From CALAMD01 sp035301345 (GTDB lineage Bacteria > Bacillota > Bacilli > Bacillales > Amphibacillaceae): a DNA stretch of 36,848 nucleotides. Location: positions 1-36,848 of the forward strand of contig DATGUM010000017.1 in assembly GCA_035301345.1 (NCBI GenBank), in the 5' to 3' direction. The position numbers and the translations under genes were made by a program. Of this stretch, positions 8,737 to 15,374 are shown piece by piece (the stretch's first letter is position 1; each line of letters opens with the position of its first letter). The notes beneath the pieces were generated by a model, which worked only from the letters and a program-made list of their open reading frames with translations, did not search any database and was not told the origin of the DNA.

Positions 8737-9026
8737 GTATCATTTTAATCATCATAGGCATGTCTATCGCAACGATGATTCCGCGCGTCATTCCAGTTTT
8801 AATTATCGAAAAGATTCAATTTAAAGGTTGGCTGAATCGATGGTTACAAGCAGTTCCTTATGCAGCACTTGGCGCCTTGATTTTTCCAGGTATTTTGTAC
8901 GTAAAAGAAAGTGCACTATACATTGGCTTTGTCGGTGGTGTCGTTGCAACAGCTCTCGCGTACTTACGGCTGAACGTTATATTTGTCGTTATTGGAGCAG
9001 TTTTAACAGTATATATATTATTATAA
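8733..9026 (+). CDS. azlD: Branched-chain amino acid exporter, small subunit AzlD
   Basis: A 97-residue small membrane protein with three to four hydrophobic segments, the usual size for AzlD. It carries the family signature of a first helix ending in TMIPRVIPVL, then WLQAVPYAALGALIFPGIL. The ATG overlaps the azlC stop codon (ATGA), as expected for subunits made in a fixed ratio. A strong terminator ends the map-azlC-azlD unit. Confidence 0.92.
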   Translation: MSIILIIIGMSIATMIPRVIPVLIIEKIQFKGWLNRWLQAVPYAALGALIFPGILYVKESALYIGFVGGVVATALAYLRLNVIFVVIGAVLTVYILL

Positions 9027-9034
9027 ATGTAGTG

Positions 9035-9067
9035 AATCTCGAGATTAAAAGTCTCGAGATTTTTTTC
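9035..9067 (+). terminator. Terminator after azlD
   Basis: Perfect 10-bp stem (9035-9044 / 9052-9061, around the palindrome TCTCGAGA) followed by seven Ts. Confidence 0.9.
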
Positions 9068-9104
9068 GTTTAAAAATAAAATAACGATTTAAGTTGTTTA
9101 TCTA

Positions 9105-9133
9105 TTGCATTTATTCTGAAAATTTAGGATAAT
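9105..9133 (+). promoter_or_regulatory. Promoter of the IDEAL-domain gene
   Basis: TTGCAT (9105-9110), 17-bp spacer, GATAAT (9128-9133), placed about 30 bp ahead of the ATG. Confidence 0.55.
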
Positions 9134-9163
9134 AGTAAAAAGAAACGAAAAGGGGGGCGTATC

Positions 9164-9400
9164 ATGATGAAAAAGCAAATAAGTAATTATCGCCATCTCC
9201 GTTACGAAGGCTCTGCTATTCAGGCAAAAAGAGAGATTTCATATGAAATAAAGCTTTCGACACGGTTAATTTTAGATGAATTGTGCTATCAAAGAAATAA
9301 AGATATGCTCGAGGCTGCGATTAATGATTCAATCGACAACGGCAACAAAGAAGAGTTTCTAAAATTAAGTGCAACGTATAATCAATTTGTTCGTTCATAA
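9164..9400 (+). CDS. Small IDEAL-domain protein
   Basis: A 78-residue basic/acidic protein. Residues 37-77 (LDELCYQRNKDMLEAAIND.. to FLKLSATYNQF) fit the IDEAL domain, a short helical module found alone or at the C terminus of YpiB-type proteins in Bacillales. The pattern of a helix, DxxNKEEFLKLS and a second helix is characteristic. Function is unknown; a role in protein-protein contact is only inferred. A strong AAGGGGGG Shine-Dalgarno motif precedes a double ATG (9164 or 9167). It has its own promoter and terminator. Confidence 0.85.
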   Translation: MMKKQISNYRHLRYEGSAIQAKREISYEIKLSTRLILDELCYQRNKDMLEAAINDSIDNGNKEEFLKLSATYNQFVRS

Positions 9401-9418
9401 GATAATATAGATTATTTA

Positions 9419-9459
9419 ATTGACTGGATCCCATTATAGAGGACACCAGTCAATTTTTT
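9419..9459 (+). terminator. Terminator after the IDEAL-domain gene
   Basis: Perfect 9-bp stem ATTGACTGG (9419-9427) / CCAGTCAAT (9446-9454) followed by TTTTTG. It overlaps the 3' side of the convergent MFS gene and may serve both. Confidence 0.8.
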
Positions 9460-9461
9460 GT

Positions 9462-10637
9462 TTACGTTTCAGCTGTTTGTTTTCTTCGTATCATTGTTAA
9501 ATAGAAACAGAAAATGATAAGTACACAACTTGCTGCAAAAAGATACATACTCATATAACCAAAGTAAATAGCGATTAATCCGAGTACGTAAGAACCGATA
9601 GCAATTCCTGTATCAAAAAATGTGAAAAATGTAGCAGTCGCATATCCACTTCTTTCTCTAGTCGTTGCTTGAATGGCGAGTGTTTGTAAACTTGGTACGA
9701 GTCCACCATAGCCTAATCCGAAAAAGATACCCGCGAGAATGAAAGTGATTGGGGATTGCATAAAAGCTAATAGGATAAGCCCGAAAAAATATGCGCTAAA
9801 CGCAGGGATAATAACGTATGCAGGTCCTTTTGTATCAAAAATGCGTCCTGTAAAAGGCCGTGTGACGATCATTGAAATCGAGAAAACGAGAAAGAATGTA
9901 CTAGCAAACGTTAGTAAACTTTTTTGTTCTGCGTAAATCGATAAGTAAGATAGCACACTTGCATAAGTAAATGCTAGTAAACACGCAAGAATAGCGATTG
10001 ATAAAGATTTTCTTTCGAATAAATCATCAAAAGTTATTCGGAGCTTGAAAGATATTTCTTTATTAATCTGGTCCTTTGGAATAAGTAAAGCAGCAATAGA
10101 TCCAAGAATCATGAGTACACTAAGTAAAATAAAAAGTGCATCAAATGAAAATGATTGAATAACGAACAGTCCGAGCATTGGACCAATAACGACGGCTAAA
10201 TTTGTAGACATCGCAAAATACCCTAATCCTTCGCCGCTCCGTTTAACGGGAATATGATCTACAGCTAATGAGCCTGCAGCTGTCGTAGCAATGCTAAATC
10301 CTATTCCTTGAATAAACCGTAAAACGAGTAGTGCTGAAAAAGATACGATAAAGTAGTATAAAATAGTGCATGCTAAATATAAAATAAGACTTAAAATAAG
10401 CATATGTCGCTTTCCGAAAGTTTCTAATATGCGTCCTGAGAAAGGACGGGAAATGATGGCAGAAAGAAGAAAGAATGAAACGAGCAAACCAGCTTCATCA
10501 TCTGATCGACTTAACATATTAACGGCATATAATGGTAACGTTGCAATGAGCGAATAAAAGATAACGAATACTGAAAAATTTGTCAGAAAGACATTAATAA
10601 ATGATTTTGTCCAAATAGGTTCACGAATACTTGCCAT
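9462..10637 (-). CDS. Major facilitator superfamily exporter (12 TM)
   Basis: A 391-residue MFS transporter with about 12 transmembrane helices and the DHA1-like motif A region (SAIISRPFSGRILETFGKR between TM2 and TM3), repeated in degenerate form as TRPFTGRIFDTKG in the second half. Such proteins usually export drugs or metabolites by proton exchange. GAGGTGG precedes the ATG. It lies 12 bp downstream of a MarR-type gene in the same direction, so the two form an operon in which MarR probably controls the pump. Substrate unknown. Confidence 0.9.
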   Translation of the reverse strand: MASIREPIWTKSFINVFLTNFSVFVIFYSLIATLPLYAVNMLSRSDDEAGLLVSFFLLSAIISRPFSGRILETFGKRHMLILSLILYLACTILYYFIVSFSALLVLRFIQGIGFSIATTAAGSLAVDHIPVKRSGEGLGYFAMSTNLAVVIGPMLGLFVIQSFSFDALFILLSVLMILGSIAALLIPKDQINKEISFKLRITFDDLFERKSLSIAILACLLAFTYASVLSYLSIYAEQKSLLTFASTFFLVFSISMIVTRPFTGRIFDTKGPAYVIIPAFSAYFFGLILLAFMQSPITFILAGIFFGLGYGGLVPSLQTLAIQATTRERSGYATATFFTFFDTGIAIGSYVLGLIAIYFGYMSMYLFAASCVLIIFCFYLTMIRRKQTAET

Positions 10638-10649
10638 ATAACCACCTCT

Positions 10650-11048
10650 TTATTTATCTAATTGATGTAATAGTTCCATTAGTTGATTCGCGTCATTTTC
10701 GGTAAAGTTTCGTAAAAATTCATTTTCAAACGTAATAATAGCTTGTTCAACAGTAGGATATTGTTTAATTGCTCGTTCAGATAATGATACAAGCTTTTCT
10801 CTGCGATCATCACCGTGAGTAACTGTTAGCCAATCAAGTTCAACAAGTCGGTTAACAGTACGTGTAACTGTAGGAGCTTCAACGTTTAAGTAAGTCCATA
10901 TGTCAGTTAATGTCATCTGTTCATGCTTTTGAACGCAGTAGAGCACTGACCACTGGGAAGCATGTAGTTGAAAGGGATTTAATGTACGGTTTAATTGTTT
11001 ATTTAAACGTCTCGTCGTTTGGAATAAATGATGAAAAATTGGATTCAA
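10650..11048 (-). CDS. MarR family transcriptional regulator
   Basis: A 132-residue winged-helix regulator. The DNA-binding helix-turn-helix is seen in LTDIWTYLNVEAPTVTRTVNRLVELDWL, followed by the wing with DDRREK. MarR proteins bind DNA as dimers and are released by small phenolic or drug-like ligands. The start is set at TTG (11048), because GAGGTG lies 6 nt upstream and the earlier GTG (11057) is part of that motif. It is the first gene of a two-gene unit with the MFS exporter, so autoregulation is likely. No clear operator palindrome was found. Confidence 0.88.
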   Translation of the reverse strand: MNPIFHHLFQTTRRLNKQLNRTLNPFQLHASQWSVLYCVQKHEQMTLTDIWTYLNVEAPTVTRTVNRLVELDWLTVTHGDDRREKLVSLSERAIKQYPTVEQAIITFENEFLRNFTENDANQLMELLHQLDK

Positions 11049-11136
11049 TAGAAACACCTCATTAAATTACTTACCTAGTTAAATAATGGACTGAAACGTT
11101 CAAAAAGTAAATAGAAACGCACCATTTTAATCAAAG

Positions 11137-11168
11137 AAACGATTACGCATATAAGAACGTAATCGTTT
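11137..11168 (-). terminator. Terminator after the flavin reductase gene
   Basis: Perfect 11-bp inverted repeat (11137-11147 / 11158-11168, 10-nt loop) just downstream of the minus-strand stop. The T run after the stem is weak (TTTCTTTGATT). Confidence 0.6.
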
Positions 11169-11184
11169 GATTGCTATTTATTGA

Positions 11185-11904
11185 TTAAGCATTTTGTTTA
11201 GTTCTAAAAAATTCAACTCTTTGGCTTTCGCGTTTATCAAGCATTATCTGCTCATTTGCTATTCCTTCTCGCTGTAAACACTCGATATTATCTTTTAAAA
11301 ATTCATCACTACCGACGACGTAAAAGATACTATCTTTATCTTGCGCGAGTTGTTTTACTTTATGATAATAATCATCCCTACTAGATGAGAAGTCAGTAGT
11401 AAATCGTTTATCTGTATTCGTTGTGAAAACATCAGTAAATATAAAATCGCGTGATGTATCAATATTTAATGAATGTACTTTATTTATATGTGACTGATCT
11501 GATAAATACTGTAAGGCGATTGGACGAAATGTTGCAGATCCAACACCAGCAGATAATAAATAAATATTTTTATTCTCACGTCTTAATGGAACGTTACAAT
11601 GTATTTTAAAAAGGGCGACTTTATCACCAACTTTATGTTGGCGAAGCGACTGTTTAAACTCAGAACACTCTTGTCGAATCCGTGTTGTTATACCGATTTC
11701 TTGTTCATTAGGAACGGTTGAAATTGATAAATGTCGGACGAGTCCACGATTAGGTTTTTCACCTTCATTAAAGCCTTTTAGGCCCATATGGGTGAAAGCT
11801 CCTTCTTCCCAAGAAAATTTATCAGGTATATCTAAATAATATGTTTTAATTTCATCCGTTTCGTCAACGATACGATTAATTTTTGTCCAATAAATGTGCA
11901 TCAT
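11185..11904 (-). CDS. Ferredoxin-reductase-like flavoprotein, putative Fur-regulated ferric/siderophore reductase
   Basis: A 239-residue single-chain oxidoreductase of the ferredoxin-NADP reductase superfamily. An FAD-binding beta-barrel occupies roughly residues 1-105 with the flavin motif RHLS (57-60). The NAD(P)-binding half starts at GVGSATFRP (120-128), the counterpart of GxGxTxxRP, and ends with the YVVGSDEFL segment. No 2Fe-2S ferredoxin or globin domain is fused. The Fur box over its promoter suggests expression under iron starvation, so reduction of a ferric siderophore or iron chelate is the most likely role, by inference. AAGGGAG precedes a double ATG. It stands alone, divergent from fumC. 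Confidence 0.8.
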   Translation of the reverse strand: MMHIYWTKINRIVDETDEIKTYYLDIPDKFSWEEGAFTHMGLKGFNEGEKPNRGLVRHLSISTVPNEQEIGITTRIRQECSEFKQSLRQHKVGDKVALFKIHCNVPLRRENKNIYLLSAGVGSATFRPIALQYLSDQSHINKVHSLNIDTSRDFIFTDVFTTNTDKRFTTDFSSSRDDYYHKVKQLAQDKDSIFYVVGSDEFLKDNIECLQREGIANEQIMLDKRESQRVEFFRTKQNA

Positions 11905-11934
11905 ACGAACTCCCTTCTCAGTTAAGCTACATAT

Positions 11935-11963
11935 ATAGTACTATAAATGAGAATCATTATCAA
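11935..11963 (-). promoter_or_regulatory. Fur box overlapping the promoter of the flavin reductase gene
   Basis: On the minus strand TTGATA (11963-11958) and TACTAT (11940-11935) form a promoter with a 17-bp spacer. Positions 11948-11962 read TGATAATGATTCTCA, which matches the Bacillus Fur 7-1-7 consensus TGATAATnATTATCA at all but one base. A bound Fur dimer would block the -35 box and spacer. Confidence 0.8.
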
Positions 11964-12028
11964 TTAATCTGAACGACTATAATATTTTTAAAAAAACATT
12001 TCACTTATTCACTGAAAAGCATCTTCTT

Positions 12029-12055
12029 TTGACAAACTTAAATATTTGATACAAT
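12029..12055 (+). promoter_or_regulatory. Promoter of fumC
   Basis: TTGACA (12029-12034) and TACAAT (12050-12055). Both hexamers are good, but the spacer is only 15 bp. Confidence 0.5.
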
Positions 12056-12095
12056 TAAGAGAGTACCGAGTAAACTTCATGTAGGAGGAGTAAAA

Positions 12096-13472
12096 GTGAG
12101 CTATCGCGTAGAAAAAGATACTTTTGGTGAAGTTAAAGTCGACAAAAGTAAGTTTTGGGGTGCCCAAACAGAAAGAAGTATTGAAAATTTTCCAATAGGT
12201 ATAGAAAGAATGCCGAAAGAAATTATTCAAGCATTAGCCTTACTTAAAAAATGTACAGCAAAAGCTAACATGGAATTAAATGTATTAGAGCAAGAAAAGT
12301 ATGATGCAATTGATTACGCGACAGATGAAATATTAAGTGGACGTTTAGATAATCACTTTCCTTTAGTCGTTTGGCAAACAGGTAGTGGTACTCAGACAAA
12401 TATGAATATAAATGAAGTGATTGCTCACGTAGGCAATCAGTGGTTACATAAAGAAGGTAGCGCGGTTACGTTACATCCGAATGATGACGTAAATAAGTCA
12501 CAGAGTTCGAATGACACATTTCCGTCTGCTATGCATATTGCTTTTGTTTTAAAATTAACGAATCGTGTATTACCAGCTTTAGAAACATTAAAACAGTCAG
12601 TTAAAGAAAAAAGTGAATCTTTTGCAGATATTGTTAAAATTGGACGAACACATTTACAAGATGCGACACCGATTACATTTGGTCAAGAAATAAGCGGCTG
12701 GCACCGAATGCTTGAAAAATCTGAGCAAATGATTAAAGAAAGTACGAATCATTTATTAGAATTAGCCATTGGGGGAACAGCGGTAGGAACAGGATTAAAT
12801 ACACATCCGGATTACGCTGATAAAGTATGTGCTGAGCTTAGTCGTGTGACTCACATAAACTTCGTCTCAGCTGAAAATAAATTTCATTCGTTAACGAGTT
12901 ATGATGAATCAGTTTATGCACACGGAGCGTTAAAAGCACTTGCAGCAGATCTCATGAAAATAGCGAATGATGTTCGCTGGCTAGCAAGTGGTCCTCGTTC
13001 AGGGATTGGTGAAATTACGATACCAGAAAATGAACCAGGAAGTTCGATTATGCCAGGTAAAGTGAACCCGACACAAAGCGAGGCTTTAACAATGGTCGCG
13101 GTACAAGTGATGGGAAATGATACGACGATTGGTGTAGCTGCAAGTCAAGGAAATTTTGAGCTAAATGTGTTTAAGCCATTAATAGCATATAACTTCATTC
13201 AATCTTGTATGTTATTAGCTGATAGTATGAAATCATTTGACAAACGTTGTGTTCGCGGGATTGAAATTAATGAAGCTAAAGTAAACAAGTTTTTAAATGA
13301 TTCACTCATGCTCGTAACAGCGTTGAATCCACATATTGGTTACGAAAGTGCATCGAAAATTGCTCGTAAAGCACATGATGAAGATTTAACGTTAAAAGAA
13401 GCAGCAGTCAGCTTAGGCTTGTTAACGAGTGAAACTTTTGATGAATTAATTAAACCTGAAGAAATGACATAA
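12096..13472 (+). CDS. fumC: Fumarate hydratase, class II
   Basis: A 458-residue class II fumarase, which interconverts fumarate and malate in the TCA cycle as a homotetramer without iron-sulfur cluster. Key elements are TGSGTQTNMN (95-104), the SSNDTFPSAMH segment, the catalytic H186 in GRTHLQDATP, and the superfamily signature GSSIMPGKVN (315-324) with the catalytic serine. The start is GTG with an AGGAGGAG motif upstream. Length is standard for the family. The promoter region is shared back-to-back with the Fur-controlled reductase gene. Confidence 0.97.
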   Translation: MSYRVEKDTFGEVKVDKSKFWGAQTERSIENFPIGIERMPKEIIQALALLKKCTAKANMELNVLEQEKYDAIDYATDEILSGRLDNHFPLVVWQTGSGTQTNMNINEVIAHVGNQWLHKEGSAVTLHPNDDVNKSQSSNDTFPSAMHIAFVLKLTNRVLPALETLKQSVKEKSESFADIVKIGRTHLQDATPITFGQEISGWHRMLEKSEQMIKESTNHLLELAIGGTAVGTGLNTHPDYADKVCAELSRVTHINFVSAENKFHSLTSYDESVYAHGALKALAADLMKIANDVRWLASGPRSGIGEITIPENEPGSSIMPGKVNPTQSEALTMVAVQVMGNDTTIGVAASQGNFELNVFKPLIAYNFIQSCMLLADSMKSFDKRCVRGIEINEAKVNKFLNDSLMLVTALNPHIGYESASKIARKAHDEDLTLKEAAVSLGLLTSETFDELIKPEEMT

Positions 13473-13577
13473 CTTAATTTTCATGAAGTAAAGTTGCTTA
13501 GAAATGAAAATATTGACAGTATACAAGTAGGCTTTCGTTTGTTATAGTTAATGCAAATGAAATATGGGAGGATTTGA

Positions 13578-13928
13578 ATGTCTAACGTACATGAACAAGC
13601 GGAAGTATTAGAAAATGCTTTACGCGAAAGTGATGAATTTAAAGCGTTAAAAATTTCTTTTGAACTCGTTATGAATGATGCTGAATCAAAGGAATTATTT
13701 GAGCAGTTTCGCTCAACGCAAATGAACTTGCAGCAAAAACAAATGCAAGGTGAAGAGCTTAGCGAAGAAGATGTTGAGCAAGCACGTGAAGTAGTTGAGA
13801 AAGTTCAAGCACACGAAGATATTTCAAAGTTAATGGAAAGTGAGCAAAGAGTAAGTACACTTATTAACGAAATAAGCGAAGTGTTCACACGTCCGATTGA
13901 ACAATTGTACCAAACAGAAGAAGAATAA
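13578..13928 (+). CDS. yheA: YlbF/YmcA-family protein, YheA-like
   Basis: A 116-residue, mostly helical, acidic cytoplasmic protein. The pattern LENALRESDEFKALK near the N terminus, FRSTQMNLQQKQMQGEELSEEDVEQA in the middle and EQLYQTEEE at the end matches B. subtilis YheA as I recall it. Relatives YlbF and YmcA work in the Y-complex that directs RNase Y cleavage of mRNA, but YheA itself has no established role. GGGAGG lies at a good distance before the ATG. It is flanked by its own promoter (extended -10 TGTTATAGT near 13540) and a terminator. Confidence 0.88.
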   Translation: MSNVHEQAEVLENALRESDEFKALKISFELVMNDAESKELFEQFRSTQMNLQQKQMQGEELSEEDVEQAREVVEKVQAHEDISKLMESEQRVSTLINEISEVFTRPIEQLYQTEEE

Positions 13929-13978
13929 ATAAGAATAAAAACGAAAGAGGTTGGGGTAAGACTTACCTCTAAATTAAG

Positions 13979-14024
13979 AAGCCGAAGGATTTTTACGATA
14001 AGTAAAAACCCTTTGGCTTTTTTT
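13979..14024 (+). terminator. Terminator after yheA
   Basis: 18-bp imperfect stem (13979-13996 / 14002-14019) followed by a run of seven Ts. A smaller hairpin (AGAGGT/ACCTCT, 13945-13969) precedes it. Its sequence resembles the terminator at 18350-18393. Confidence 0.85.
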
Positions 14025-14147
14025 AATAGGAACGACGAAATGTGTCCTCCATTTAATGCAATAATTTTAAATGATTTAAAACAGAACGTGCATTCGTATG
14101 CGCGATTTGCTAAACTAGTTTATATGATGATGTGAGGTGATAAATTC

Positions 14148-15374
14148 ATGGAAAGAGTAACGTTTATTCATGCAGCAGATTTACATATAGATAGCCCATT
14201 TATCGGATTATCTCATATTCATGAAGATTTATATCATTATGTAAGAACGAGTACATTTAAAGCGTTTGATCGGATGATCGATTACGCGATTAAACAGCGT
14301 GTAGATTTTATTTTACTTGTCGGTGATTTATTCGATCATGAGAAACAAAGTTTACATGCACAAGTACATTTAAGAACTCGTTTTGAACAATTGCTTACAT
14401 ATGATATTCACGTATATATAAGTTATGGAAACCATGATTTTTTACAGGGAAATGTCCATGACGTCAAATACCCAGAAAACGTCCACATATTTTCATCAGA
14501 AGAAGTTACTTCAAAAACCTTTATTAAAAATGGTCATCCATTAGTTGAAATATCCGGTTTTAGTTATGAGTCACGTGCTGTTTTAACGAATAAAACGAGT
14601 GAATACGTTATTACGAATGATGATATACCTTATCATATCGCTATGTTGCACGGATCTATTCAGACGAATACTGAGCACGATCGATATGCACCTTTTCAAT
14701 TAACAGATTTGCTAAAACAACCGTATGATTATTGGGCGTTAGGTCATATACATAAACGCGATATTTTACATAAAGATGTTCCGGTTATTTATCCTGGTAA
14801 CACACAAGGGCGACATAGGAAAGAGACAGGTGTTAAAGGATGTTATCATGTCACTTTAGAAGGTGATCATTGTGAGACACAATTTATTGAGACGAGTGTA
14901 TTAACGTTTGAAACGTTGCGTGTTAAATTAAAGGAGATATCTTCTATTTATGATATAGAAGAGCAATTAGTGCATGAACTTACAACTACATTTGACAGTG
15001 AGCAGTATGAATTGATTCACTTACAGTTTGAAACAGCTGAAGTGGAACACTTTAAATGGGAAGATGATGGAACGATTAACGATCTGATTGATATCATTAA
15101 TGATAATTTTACTAAAAAAAATGTATATGTATTTATCGTAAGCCATGACTTAGAAATCGTGAAACCACCGACCATTAATTTCGCTCAGGAAGATTTTTTA
15201 CGAACGTTAAATAATGAATTGTCGCAATTAAATGTGGAAGATTCAATTGAGCCACTTTTTTCTCATAAAGAGGCGAGGAGGCATTTGCTTGAACTTTCTA
15301 CAGATGAAGAAGAGAGAATCAAACAATATGCGAAGCAGTTACTGATAAGTGAGTTAAGTGGGGATAGGTCATGA
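14148..15374 (+). CDS. yhaO: SbcD-like DNA repair exonuclease YhaO
   Basis: A 408-residue calcineurin-like metallophosphoesterase of the Mre11/SbcD type. The metal-binding motifs are in the standard order: DLHID, GDLFDHE, YGNHD, a histidine in MLHGSI, and GHIHK. The family cuts DNA ends with a partner ATPase, here yhaN, whose ATG overlaps the yhaO stop (ATGA). The C-terminal 150 residues are alpha/beta, acidic, and probably dock onto YhaN. GAGGTGA precedes the ATG. The two genes lie between two related terminators and form one transcription unit. Confidence 0.9.
   Translation: MERVTFIHAADLHIDSPFIGLSHIHEDLYHYVRTSTFKAFDRMIDYAIKQRVDFILLVGDLFDHEKQSLHAQVHLRTRFEQLLTYDIHVYISYGNHDFLQGNVHDVKYPENVHIFSSEEVTSKTFIKNGHPLVEISGFSYESRAVLTNKTSEYVITNDDIPYHIAMLHGSIQTNTEHDRYAPFQLTDLLKQPYDYWALGHIHKRDILHKDVPVIYPGNTQGRHRKETGVKGCYHVTLEGDHCETQFIETSVLTFETLRVKLKEISSIYDIEEQLVHELTTTFDSEQYELIHLQFETAEVEHFKWEDDGTINDLIDIINDNFTKKNVYVFIVSHDLEIVKPPTINFAQEDFLRTLNNELSQLNVEDSIEPLFSHKEARRHLLELSTDEEERIKQYAKQLLISELSGDRS

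Noticed and set aside
11068..11092. MarR operator palindrome in front of the marR-MFS operon
   Set aside because: The best dyad around TTAACTAGGTAAGTAA matches its complement at only about 10 of 16 positions, so I do not call it.
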